7,874 nucleotides of DNA from Gammaproteobacteria bacterium (GCA_004322325.1 SCTP01000288.1:1-7874), one strand, 5' to 3'. Numbered from the stretch's first letter, positions 1 to 6,657 are shown. The notes: a model not told the origin generated them from the letters alone. Numbers and translations: made by a program.

Positions 1-183
1 AAAGGATTAACAGTTGCCATCACGGGTCATGACACAACAGGTGTTGCTGTGTGCAATCAAGTACGTTCGTTTGATATCGAAGAAAGGGTACGAAAAGGCA
101 CTGCCAGGTATGTTGAAACCTTAGATACTGCTACTATCAGTGAAATTATTAATCGAGTAATTAGTATAATTGAGCCTGCTTAA
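1..183 (+). CDS. MazF/PemK-family toxin, C-terminal fragment (cut by window edge)
   Basis: Reading frame 1 is open from the first base to the TAA at 181-183 and gives 60 residues. The pattern GHDTTGVAVCNQVRSFDIEER followed by an amphipathic helix (ISEIINRVISIIEP) fits the C-terminal half of MazF/ChpB/PemK toxins, where a 'GV..C.QVR.iD...R' strand is followed by a final helix. Known members are sequence-specific endoribonucleases that cleave mRNA and are held inactive by a small antitoxin encoded just upstream. Full members are about 110-120 aa, so roughly half is missing on the left, and any antitoxin would also lie outside. The next gene starts 18 bp downstream, so read-through into it is possible. 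The family call is by recognition of the pattern; the catalytic N-terminal half cannot be checked. Confidence 0.72.
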   Translation, partial: KGLTVAITGHDTTGVAVCNQVRSFDIEERVRKGTARYVETLDTATISEIINRVISIIEPA

Positions 184-201
184 TATAATAGGTGAAATAA
201 A

Positions 202-1014
202 ATGACAAAAGTCGCCGCCATCCAAATGTGCTCCTCGCATCTGGTCGATGAGAACCTCGAAACGGCTGAAAAGCTGATCACGGAAGCTGCGGAAAATGGC
301 GCTAAATTAATCGTCTTGCCTGAAATGTTCGCCATGATGGGGCTAACTGAAGAAGATAAAGTTCGGATCAAAGAACCCTTGGGGCACGGTAAAATTCAAT
401 TTTTCCTCGCCAGTCAAGCTAAAAAAAATAAAGCATGGTTGGTAGGCGGTACGATTCCGCTAGCGGGCAAAGAGAGTCACAAAGTAGGCGCTGCTTGCCT
501 GGTATTTGATGATCAGGGCAATCGCGTCGCTCGATACGATAAAATGCACTTGTTCGATGCGAACATTTCAAGCTCTGAATGTTATCAAGAATCTCATTCG
601 GTTGAACCTGGCGATCAGCCTGTTGTAGTAGAAACTCCTTTTGGCCAGTTAGGCTTAGCTGTCTGTTACGATGTCAGATTTCCCGAGTTATTTCGTTGCT
701 TATTTAAAAAAGATGCAGAATTGATCGCCCTACCCTCCGCCTTTACTGTCAAAACAGGCGAAGCGCATTGGGAGCTGTTAGCAAGAAGCAGAGCTGTTGA
801 AAACTTTTGCTATGTCATCGGCGCCTGTCAAGGAGGGACACATTCTAATGGCAGAAAAACGTATGGTCATTCGGTTATTGTTGAACCTTGGGGTAAGGTG
901 ATTGCTAAGAAAGATGATATGATGCCGGGTGTGATTTATGCTGATATAGAGCTTGAAAAACTGCATACTATTAGAAAAACTATTCCTGTCGGAAAACATC
1001 AACGGATTTTTTAA
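202..1014 (+). CDS. Nitrilase-superfamily carbon-nitrogen hydrolase (Nit1/NitA-like amidase)
   Basis: This 270-aa protein has the full nitrilase-superfamily fold signature. The catalytic triad is visible as Glu41 (LPEMF), Lys114 (YDKMHLFD) and Cys155 (AVCYDVRFPE). A second conserved block follows at about 189-212 (HWELLARSRAVEN, then YVIGACQGG) and a GHS..EPWG block at 222-231. Length is normal. The closest family type by eye is Nit1/NitA/YbeM, cytoplasmic amidases that hydrolyse deaminated glutathione made by transaminase side reactions (metabolite repair). Omega-amidase is the main alternative. The ATG at 202 is preceded by AGGTGA at 190-195 with 6-nt spacing, which supports this start. It is followed after 12 bp by the aldolase-domain gene, probably in the same transcript. 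Superfamily is certain; substrate is inferred. Confidence 0.93.
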   Translation: MTKVAAIQMCSSHLVDENLETAEKLITEAAENGAKLIVLPEMFAMMGLTEEDKVRIKEPLGHGKIQFFLASQAKKNKAWLVGGTIPLAGKESHKVGAACLVFDDQGNRVARYDKMHLFDANISSSECYQESHSVEPGDQPVVVETPFGQLGLAVCYDVRFPELFRCLFKKDAELIALPSAFTVKTGEAHWELLARSRAVENFCYVIGACQGGTHSNGRKTYGHSVIVEPWGKVIAKKDDMMPGVIYADIELEKLHTIRKTIPVGKHQRIF

Positions 1015-1026
1015 GGAAATACTTCC

Positions 1027-1743
1027 ATGCAACCCATTAAACACGATCTTGCCATCGCCTACAAAGCATTAGCGTATCTGAAGCACGATGACCACACCTA
1101 CACCCATCTCTCCGCGCGCGACGCAACCGACCCCAATGCCTTCTATATCTACCCTTTTGGCCTGCGCTTCGAAGAGGTGGAAGCTGATGGTTTATTGAAA
1201 GTAGCATTAGACGGCACAATTCTGGAAGGCAAAGAATATCAGTACAATAAAACCGGTTATATCTTGCACGGTGCGATCTATCAAGCACGCCCCGACGTGC
1301 AAGCCGTGTTCCACATGCACACACCCGAAAGTTTAGCCGTATCCGCGCTCGAGGAAGGTTTATTGCCTATCAGCCAATGGGCGCTGCATTTTTATGATCG
1401 CGTTAGTTATCATCACTATGATTCCTTGGCCTTGGAAGATCATCAAGGTTCACGATTGATTCAAGATCTAAAATCAAATTATGTGATGCTGTTGCGAAAC
1501 CATGGCTTTATTACTTGTGGTAAAACTATCCAAGAAGCAATGTTTTATAGTTATCACCTGCAACGCGCGTGTGAAACACAATGCTTGATTCTTTCGATGG
1601 GGCAGAAATATGTCGCCCCACCAAAAGAAATATGCGAAAAAGCCGTGAAGGATTTGCTTTCATTTGAGAAAAATTTAGGCGAACGCGATTGGGAAGCGTG
1701 GAAAAGATTGGTGGCGAGAGAATATCAAACAGGGAGAATGTAA
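1027..1743 (+). CDS. Class II aldolase/adducin-domain protein
   Basis: The 238-aa protein is a single class II aldolase/adducin domain. Visible metal-site histidines are His96 and His98 (VFHMHTPES) and His159 ([11 protein letters not shown]). The N-terminal THLSARD block (26-32) and the [14 protein letters not shown] strand (85-98) are typical. In fuculose-phosphate aldolase a catalytic Glu lies 19 residues before the first of the paired His. Here that place is Gly77, in a [11 protein letters not shown] context as in adducin-like members, so true aldolase chemistry is doubtful and the substrate is unknown. AAGGA at 1013-1017 lies 9 nt before the ATG. It follows the nitrilase by 12 bp and runs into the acetyltransferase gene after a single base, implying an operon. 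The first 150 bases look richer in G+C than the rest of the gene. Confidence 0.88.
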   Translation: MQPIKHDLAIAYKALAYLKHDDHTYTHLSARDATDPNAFYIYPFGLRFEEVEADGLLKVALDGTILEGKEYQYNKTGYILHGAIYQARPDVQAVFHMHTPESLAVSALEEGLLPISQWALHFYDRVSYHHYDSLALEDHQGSRLIQDLKSNYVMLLRNHGFITCGKTIQEAMFYSYHLQRACETQCLILSMGQKYVAPPKEICEKAVKDLLSFEKNLGERDWEAWKRLVAREYQTGRM

Positions 1744-1744
1744 A

Positions 1745-2209
1745 ATGCAGCTACATCCAATCATCCGACAAGCCACTCGTGACGACCTCCCTCATATCAT
1801 ACGATTACTGGCTAATGACCCATTGGGCAGCCAACGCGAATGCTATCAAGATCCTTTGCCGCCGCGATATTATGCTGCTTTTACAGAAATCGATGCTGAT
1901 AAAAATAATCATCTTATTGTCGTTGAATTCGAGGATAAAATAATCGGCGCACTGCAACTCACATTTATCCCTTATCTCACTCATCAAGGCAGCAAACGTG
2001 CGCAAGTGGAAGGAGTGCGTATCGATGAAGCTTATCGTGGAAAAGGCATTGGTCAATTGATGATGCAATGGGCGATTGATAAATCCCGCGCAGCAGGTTG
2101 TTCTATGATGCAATTAACTACTGATAAAGAACGCCGCCCCAAAGCGGCACCATTTTATCAGAAGCTTGGATTTTCTATTACGCATGAAGGATTGAAACTG
2201 TTACTTTAA
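1745..2209 (+). CDS. GNAT-family N-acetyltransferase
   Basis: The 154-aa protein is one GNAT domain. It opens with IIRQATRDDLPHI (6-18), the usual first strand and helix. The acetyl-CoA pyrophosphate loop is YRGKGIG at 97-103, followed by the helix QLMMQWAIDKSRAAG, and motif B ends in APFYQKLGFSITHEG (135-149). Length is typical for a stand-alone acetyltransferase; the acceptor (amino acid, small amine or antibiotic) cannot be told from sequence. The ATG is one base after the stop of the aldolase-domain gene, with GGGAG just upstream inside that gene, so translation is probably coupled. Its last 9 bases overlap the end of the convergent PhzF-family gene. Confidence 0.9.
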   Translation: MQLHPIIRQATRDDLPHIIRLLANDPLGSQRECYQDPLPPRYYAAFTEIDADKNNHLIVVEFEDKIIGALQLTFIPYLTHQGSKRAQVEGVRIDEAYRGKGIGQLMMQWAIDKSRAAGCSMMQLTTDKERRPKAAPFYQKLGFSITHEGLKLLL

Positions 2210-2992
2210 ATCAATCATTCCCTGCAGGTACAACACAGCTTTACCACTAATCAAGACACGATCGTTTTGATAGTCGCACAGCATTTCTCCTCCGCGAGAG
2301 GATACTTGCTTTGCATACAATTGCCTCTTATTCAACCGAGCAGCCCAATAAGGCGCTAATAAACAATGCGATGCTCCTGTCGCCGGATCCTCCGATATGG
2401 TTTTTGTCGGATAAAACGTGCGTGAAACGAAATCTGCATCCGATCCTTTTGCTGTCACCGAAATACCGCGATGTTCTAACTGTTTTAGTATCTGGATATT
2501 AGGCACCAGTTGCTTCACCTCTTCCTCTGTTTCATAGACAGCAAAACAACGTTCATTTTTATACTGATAAATTTCTTGTGGTTTTAATCCCAAACCTTGC
2601 TCAAGCAAGGGATAAGCCTGACATTTTTCAACCGCTCTCGCTGGAAAATTTAACGTTATCCATTCCCCTGTGCGCGTTATTTGCAACGTTTCAACACGCG
2701 ATTGAATGTTCACTTGCTGCCACGTCGGTTCGAGTAAGTTCAAGATTACATAACCTGATGCAATACTGCCGTGTCCGCAAATCTCTAATTCATATTCAGG
2801 TGTCACCCAGCGAATATGAAATTGATCTTTTTCACGTACGAGATAGGCAGTAGCAGGAAGATTATTTTCTTTAGCAATAGCGTGCAAATCTTCATCAGGC
2901 AACCATGTTGGCAAGACACACACAGCTGCTGGATTACCAGAAAACACGCGGTCAGTGAAAGCATCAATATGATAAATAGGAAACTTTCCCAT
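2201..2992 (-). CDS. PhzF-family isomerase-like protein with altered catalytic position
   Basis: The 263-aa protein opens IYHIDAFTDRVFSGNPAAV and carries CGHGS (72-76) and EDPATGASH (201-209), the hallmarks of the PhzF/YddE family with its duplicated diaminopimelate-epimerase-like fold. Length is normal. PhzF itself isomerises a dihydro-hydroxyanthranilate in phenazine synthesis; most family members have unknown substrates, and no other phenazine gene is present here. By alignment from memory, His74 and Asp202 match the conserved His and Asp of PhzF. The catalytic Glu of the usual NLSE(T/S) motif is replaced: here the motif is NNLPATAY, with Ala47 at that place. I use the ATG at 2992 because GAGGAG ends 8 nt before it; an in-frame GTG at 3001 abuts the same site. 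The gene is divergent from the dehydratase and overlaps the GNAT gene end by 9 bp. Confidence 0.9.
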   Translation of the reverse strand: MGKFPIYHIDAFTDRVFSGNPAAVCVLPTWLPDEDLHAIAKENNLPATAYLVREKDQFHIRWVTPEYELEICGHGSIASGYVILNLLEPTWQQVNIQSRVETLQITRTGEWITLNFPARAVEKCQAYPLLEQGLGLKPQEIYQYKNERCFAVYETEEEVKQLVPNIQILKQLEHRGISVTAKGSDADFVSRTFYPTKTISEDPATGASHCLLAPYWAARLNKRQLYAKQVSSRGGEMLCDYQNDRVLISGKAVLYLQGMIDLK

Positions 2993-3096
2993 GAATTTCA
3001 CTCCTCAAATTTTTTTGATTATCAATAACATACCATCTTACTATTTGCTTTTGAATTAATTTTTGTATTAACATTAAATTTTATGAGAAAAATAAT
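2993..3096. promoter_or_regulatory. Divergent intergenic promoter region
   Basis: These 104 very AT-rich bases separate the divergent PhzF-family and dehydratase genes and must hold at least the promoter of each. On the + strand a weak candidate is TTGAAT (3051-3056), 17 bp, then TTAAAT (3074-3079), each matching 4 of 6 consensus bases. It would give a very short leader. On the minus strand a GATAAT hexamer lies around 3017-3022 without a good -35. No clear operator palindrome is visible. Assignment as a control region is from layout; the exact boxes are guesses. Confidence 0.4.
3001..3006 (-). promoter_or_regulatory. Ribosome binding site that fixes the PhzF-family start
   Basis: On the minus strand this reads GAGGAG, with 8 nt to the ATG at 2992. 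The longer reading frame begins at a GTG (2999-3001) whose first G is the last base of this site, which leaves no spacing. The shorter 263-aa protein is therefore the likely product. Confidence 0.8.
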
Positions 3097-4074
3097 ATGC
3101 TTGATGTCAAAAATGAAGTACTGATAGCAGAAAAAAGAATTCGTCCTTATGTTCGGGAAACACTACTCGATTATTCTGTTTCTTTAAGCCGGCTGACAGA
3201 CTGCCAAGTTTATTTAAAATGCGAAATTTTACAATATACAGGTGCGTTTAAAGCACGTGGCGCGATGAATAAATTATTAAGCCTCACTCCTACTCAAGCA
3301 CAACACGGCGTAGTCACTGCCTCATCGGGTAATCATGGTGCAGCTGTTGCATTTGGTTTAAATAAATTGAAAATTCCGGGAGTTATTTTTTTACCTGAAA
3401 ACGCATCGCCGGCTAAAATAGAAAATATTCGTAATTATGATATTCCCATCGAATTTTACGCTACGACTCATTTACAAACCGAATTGTATGCCATTGACTA
3501 TGCCAAGCAACGCAATATGCTCTATATCTCACCTTATAATGATCCTCAAGTCATTGGTGGTCAGGGAACGATTGGATTAGAGTTAGTGCGGCAATTAGAT
3601 AAAATAGATGCTGTCTTAGTCCCAGTTGGCGGCGGAGGATTAATTGCGGGAATCGCAGGTTACTTGAAATCAGTTTCATCGAAAATAAAAATAATCGGCT
3701 GTTTACCCGAAAATTCTCCTGTCATGGCCGCCTCCATTAAAGCTGGCAAAATTATTGAGATGGAAACCAAGCCAACACTTTCCGATGGAACAGCAGGCGG
3801 CATCGCAAAAGATGCGATTACATTTGAACTGTGCCAACAATTTGTCGATGATTATATTTTGGTATCTGAAAATGAAATTAAAAATGGCATTATTACCTCT
3901 CTCAAACATCAACATCTTTTAATAGAGGGCGCTGCTGGTGTTGCATTAGCAGCACTATTAAAAAAAGCTCAGGAATTTCAAGGAAAAAACGTGGTCATCG
4001 TCTTAAGCGGTGCGAATATTAGCTTAGAGACGTTGAAAACAGTGTTTAGAGAAACTCATGATGATATAGGATAG
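3097..4074 (+). CDS. PLP-dependent threonine/serine dehydratase-like protein (fold type II)
   Basis: The 325-aa protein matches the tryptophan-synthase-beta (fold type II) family of PLP enzymes. Lys52 in YTGAFKARGA is the Schiff-base lysine, SSGNHG (76-81) holds the substrate carboxylate loop, GGGGL (178-182) binds the cofactor phosphate, SDGTAGG lies at 229-235, and Ser304 (VLSGANIS) sits near the pyridine nitrogen. The length, without a C-terminal ACT regulatory domain, is that of catabolic TdcB-type threonine ammonia-lyases or serine racemase/dehydratases, rather than IlvA of about 500 aa. The expected reaction is deamination of threonine or serine to the 2-oxo acid and ammonia; related dehydratases such as EutB cannot be excluded. 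The start has only a weak GAG-type site. The antiporter gene begins 5 bp after its stop, so co-transcription is likely. Confidence 0.9.
   Translation: MLDVKNEVLIAEKRIRPYVRETLLDYSVSLSRLTDCQVYLKCEILQYTGAFKARGAMNKLLSLTPTQAQHGVVTASSGNHGAAVAFGLNKLKIPGVIFLPENASPAKIENIRNYDIPIEFYATTHLQTELYAIDYAKQRNMLYISPYNDPQVIGGQGTIGLELVRQLDKIDAVLVPVGGGGLIAGIAGYLKSVSSKIKIIGCLPENSPVMAASIKAGKIIEMETKPTLSDGTAGGIAKDAITFELCQQFVDDYILVSENEIKNGIITSLKHQHLLIEGAAGVALAALLKKAQEFQGKNVVIVLSGANISLETLKTVFRETHDDIG
4068..4071 (+). promoter_or_regulatory. Ribosome binding site supporting the antiporter GTG start
   Basis: AGGA lies inside the last codons of the dehydratase gene, 8 nt before the GTG at 4080. No ATG occurs in this frame before codon 16, inside the first membrane helix, so the GTG is the credible start and the two genes are closely coupled. 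Confidence 0.7.
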
Positions 4075-4079
4075 CACTC

Positions 4080-5810
4080 GTGCACTCGCATGCGCTGATA
4101 TTTATTCAAGACTTAGCGATCATTATGTTAATTGCCGGCTTAATGATTGTGTTATGCCGACAGTTTAAACAGCCCGTGGTGTTTGGTTATATTATTGCTG
4201 GCATGATTGTCGGCCCTTACACACCGCCTTTCTCTTTTATTTCTGATGAAACCATCATTAACACTCTCGCTGAACTAGGCGTTATTTTTCTCATGTTTTC
4301 ACTGGGGCTCGAGTTTAACTTACATAAATTAAGTAAAGTTGGTTGGTCTGCCTTCATTGCTGCCTTTGCAGAAATCGTCGTAATGATCAGCATCGGCTAT
4401 GGTATCGGACTTTGGTTCCATTGGAGCCAACTAGACGCCATCTTTCTCGGCGCCATTCTTGCTATTTCCTCTACCACTATTATCGTTAAAGCACTCGATG
4501 AATTGCAGATGAAAAAAGAAGGTTTTTCCCAACTGATTTTTGGCATTCTGATTATAGAAGATATATTTGCGATACTGATTTTGGCCTTGCTTTCCGGTAT
4601 TGCCATCACCGGTTCATTACAAACAAAAGACATCCTCTTGACCGCCACCAAATTGGTGTCTTTCTTGGTTGTGTCTTTATTAGCAGGTATCTTACTTGTC
4701 CCTCGCTTACTCACTTACATTGCAAAATTTAATAGCACTGAAATGCTGCTGGTTTCAGTGCTAGGACTGTGTTTTGGTTTTTGCTTATTAGTAGTCAAAT
4801 TGCAATATAGCGTTGCCTTGGGCGCCTTTCTTATTGGTGCGATCATTGCTGAATCCGCTCAACAGACTACCATTGAGAAACTTATTCTTCCGATACGCGA
4901 CATGTTTTGTGCTATCTTTTTTGTCTCTGTCGGGCTGTTATTTGATCCCAAAATTGTCGTGCATTATTTTGTGCCTATTCTGCTGATTACTGCTGCGCTC
5001 ATTGTTGGCAAAATCATCAGTTGCAGCCTCGCCGTTCTTATGACTGGACGCAATGGCAAAACGGCGATGCGCGTTGGCATGGGACTTGCCCAGATTGGTG
5101 AATTTTCTTTTATCATCGCTTCCCTTGGCATCGCTCTCAACGTAACTAGTGATTTCTTATATTCCATCGCTGTCGCTGTCTCCGTCATTACTACCCTATT
5201 AACTCCTTATTTAATTAAATACTCTGATTCCTTCACCCACTGCTTAGCGCCTTTCGTGCCGAAAAAAGTCACTTTTCTGTGTGAATTATATGCCAATTGG
5301 ATGCAAGATCTAAAACCACAAAAAGATAAAATCGACATCACGAATGATGTTAAAAACAGTTTAATACATATTACTATTAGCTTATTTATCATTCTTGCTG
5401 TTTTTCTAAGTGGCGCCTATCTCGCTAACACGGAAGTAGGCAACTTTTTGATAAAGACAACCAATGGTTATATCGAAAGAACGGTGATTTGGAGTATCGC
5501 ACTGATTATTTCCTTACCATTTTTAATCACCGTTTATCAAAAAAGCAAAAGAATAAGTTTAATGTTAATTAAAGCGAACACCAAGTCACATAAATTTATT
5601 TCTGAACTTCTGCCCATTGTTTTACTTCTTATCATCATGATGATTGTCTCTGCGCTAAGCGACAGCATCTTACCGCCGATAGGGATGCTCATTATCACTC
5701 TCGCGATCATTGGCATTTTAATCATCACCTTACTTCCCTGGTTCATGGCCTTGTACACTAAACTACACACTAGTCTTCTAAGCTCTTTAAAGAAAAGAAA
5801 GAAAAAATAG
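4080..5810 (+). CDS. CPA2-family cation:proton antiporter without a TrkA-N/RCK domain
   Basis: The 576-aa protein is an inner-membrane monovalent cation:proton antiporter (Na+/H+ exchanger fold). Residues about 5-380 are a run of hydrophobic helices with family blocks: PVVFGYIIAGMIVGP (32-46), AELGVIFLMFSLGLEF (64-79), SSTTIIVKALDEL (130-142), the ion-site pair Glu160-Asp161 (LIIEDIFAIL), ALGAFLIGAIIAES (246-259) and GLAQIGEFSFIIASLG (335-350). KefB/KefC/YbaL relatives continue into a cytoplasmic nucleotide-binding TrkA-N (RCK) domain. Here a soluble loop (about 385-425) is followed by roughly four more hydrophobic segments (428-448, 468-486, 508-526, 532-558) and a basic tail, KKRKKK. Gating by nucleotide or glutathione adduct is therefore not expected from this chain. 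It starts at GTG, 5 bp after the dehydratase. Whether it moves K+ or Na+ is not readable from sequence. Confidence 0.92.
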   Translation: MHSHALIFIQDLAIIMLIAGLMIVLCRQFKQPVVFGYIIAGMIVGPYTPPFSFISDETIINTLAELGVIFLMFSLGLEFNLHKLSKVGWSAFIAAFAEIVVMISIGYGIGLWFHWSQLDAIFLGAILAISSTTIIVKALDELQMKKEGFSQLIFGILIIEDIFAILILALLSGIAITGSLQTKDILLTATKLVSFLVVSLLAGILLVPRLLTYIAKFNSTEMLLVSVLGLCFGFCLLVVKLQYSVALGAFLIGAIIAESAQQTTIEKLILPIRDMFCAIFFVSVGLLFDPKIVVHYFVPILLITAALIVGKIISCSLAVLMTGRNGKTAMRVGMGLAQIGEFSFIIASLGIALNVTSDFLYSIAVAVSVITTLLTPYLIKYSDSFTHCLAPFVPKKVTFLCELYANWMQDLKPQKDKIDITNDVKNSLIHITISLFIILAVFLSGAYLANTEVGNFLIKTTNGYIERTVIWSIALIISLPFLITVYQKSKRISLMLIKANTKSHKFISELLPIVLLLIIMMIVSALSDSILPPIGMLIITLAIIGILIITLLPWFMALYTKLHTSLLSSLKKRKKK

Positions 5811-6033
5811 TATTAAATTAATTATGGTTTTGGAGATATTAGCAATATAATTTTTCCATGCATAAAACTGATGGCTCTCAATACTTATATACGAAGAAGT
5901 TACATTAAATTTGATGAGCAGCAGCATTTAATTTTTCTGCTAAAGAGTTAGCCTCTATATTAAAGATACAAGGGCACAAGTTTATCTTAGAAAAATTTCT
6001 ATTACTACTCATACCCCTGATCACCACTCAACC
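5811..6033. other. Convergent intergenic gap, no convincing gene
   Basis: These 223 bases lie between the 3' ends of the antiporter and the helix-turn-helix gene. They are AT-rich and carry stops in all frames apart from a 35-codon minus-strand frame (5905-6012) that lacks a properly spaced ribosome site. No RNA gene, insertion-sequence end or long repeat is visible. Confidence 0.6.
5836..5855 (+). terminator. Weak terminator-like hairpin after the antiporter gene
   Basis: ATATT (5836-5840), a 3-nt loop AGC and AATAT (5844-5848) form a 5-bp AT-only stem, followed by AA and five T. It sits 26 bp past the antiporter stop. The stem is too weak for a confident call, but it is the only hairpin plus T-tract seen in the gap. 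Confidence 0.2.
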
Positions 6034-6507
6034 TTATTTAATCCCCAAACAATGCAACAACTTCCTAATCAACACATGATAATATGACCGCTTCACCGAG
6101 ATATGTAATTCAATCACTCCTCTTGACAACTCAAACGACGGATCTGTTTTTACACCAGAGACAATATCAACAATTACATCCAACGGTACACGCACGTACG
6201 CGGCAATTCCTTCCAATGTATACTCTCCTGTTTCCAGAATATCTCGAATTAAATATCGGATTAGCTGCCCATCATTCATATCATTCTCCTGTTTGCATTC
6301 ATGATTCACTAGTTTCAAATATTTATTATGTTGCCTCGCATAAAAACGTCGTATCCCTTGATAAAGTCGATGCCAGATGTAATTTTTTAAAGCCAATCGT
6401 TCATGGAAGGTTAACTCTAAACGTTTGCCATAGATTTGATTCAGTGCTTCATCTAATGGGTGGGAAATACTGTTAGCAAAAGAAGCTGGATGATCTTTCC
6501 GCAGCAT
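6034..6507 (-). CDS. Unrecognised protein with a C-terminal helix-turn-helix-like segment
   Basis: The product is 157 aa with no signal peptide or membrane segment. The N-terminal part (1-75) is basic and helical, rich in Arg, Lys, His and Tyr (GIRRFYARQHNKYLKL at 51-66). The C-terminal part (77-157) contains TLEGIAAYVRVPLDVIVDIVSG (97-118 in outline: first helix to Val105, second from Pro108), which has the spacing of a DNA-binding helix-turn-helix. The start at 6507 is supported by GAGGAG with 8-nt spacing. A second strong site, AGGAG 6 nt before the in-frame ATG at 6279, could yield an 81-aa C-terminal protein on its own. The gene is transcribed away from the CI/LexA-like repressor across a shared control region, so it may be a co-regulator or a target. 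It resembles short regulators I associate with Legionellales mobile elements, but I cannot name the family. Confidence 0.75.
   Translation of the reverse strand: MLRKDHPASFANSISHPLDEALNQIYGKRLELTFHERLALKNYIWHRLYQGIRRFYARQHNKYLKLVNHECKQENDMNDGQLIRYLIRDILETGEYTLEGIAAYVRVPLDVIVDIVSGVKTDPSFELSRGVIELHISVKRSYYHVLIRKLLHCLGIK
6285..6290 (-). promoter_or_regulatory. Strong internal ribosome binding site inside the helix-turn-helix gene
   Basis: Read on the minus strand the site is AGGAGA; its AGGAG core ends 6 nt before an in-frame ATG (6277-6279, Met77). Spacing and match are at least as good as those of the upstream start. Translation from here gives the 81-residue C-terminal half with the helix-turn-helix (6034-6279). 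Confidence 0.5.
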
Positions 6508-6569
6508 ATTTTTAACTCCTCAAACTTAAGTGGTTGATCCGACATTAAATTATCTGATGGGAATCTTAT

Positions 6570-6585
6570 CGTTATTTTAATATCG
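6570..6585 (-). promoter_or_regulatory. Operator-like site 1
   Basis: On the minus strand this is CGATATTAAAATAACG, matching site 2 at 13 of 16 positions. It is flanked by TAT and ATA, so the outer arms TATCG and CGATA are perfectly inverted over 22 bp (6567-6588). It lies between the candidate -35 and -10 of the minus-strand gene, where a bound repressor would block transcription. Binding by the adjacent repressor is inference. Confidence 0.45.
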
Positions 6586-6641
6586 ATACAACACTTTTTT
6601 GGTTAATTTTTTAAAAATAAAATAAATTAAATGCCATAAAA

Positions 6642-6657
6642 CGATATTATTATATCG
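6642..6657 (+). promoter_or_regulatory. Operator-like site 2
   Basis: CGATATTATTATATCG has perfect 6-bp inverted arms (CGATAT/ATATCG) around a 4-bp centre. It covers the best -10 candidate for the repressor gene, 67 bp before its ATG. Its centre is 72 bp from that of site 1, close to seven helical turns, so two bound dimers could lie on roughly the same face. It is probably an autoregulatory operator. Confidence 0.5.

Noticed and set aside
1689..1943. 84-codon + strand frame bridging the aldolase-domain and GNAT genes
   Set aside because: It overlaps two clear family members in another frame and its translation shows no domain; it is a shadow frame.
2201..2992. Phenazine biosynthesis cluster
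   Set aside because: Only a PhzF-fold protein is present, with an altered catalytic position and no other phz-like gene; the family is broad and mostly unrelated to phenazines.
2999..3001. GTG as start of the PhzF-family gene (266 aa)
   Set aside because: The GTG abuts the GAGGAG site with no spacing; the ATG at 2992 has 8-nt spacing and begins at the usual family N-terminus.
3000..3009. Shared string ACTCCTCAAA upstream of both minus-strand genes (also at 6515-6524) as a repeat element
   Set aside because: It coincides with the ribosome binding sites of both genes, and a 10-base match of this kind is expected from shared function.
4080..5810. Glutathione-gated KefB/KefC potassium efflux system
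   Set aside because: The regulatory nucleotide-binding C-terminal domain is absent and no KefF/KefG-like partner gene is adjacent; only the general CPA2 assignment is safe.
6084..6476. 130-codon + strand open frame opposite the helix-turn-helix gene
   Set aside because: It is antisense to a gene with a strong ribosome site and a coherent protein; its own translation has low-complexity His/Leu/Tyr character and no ribosome site was seen.
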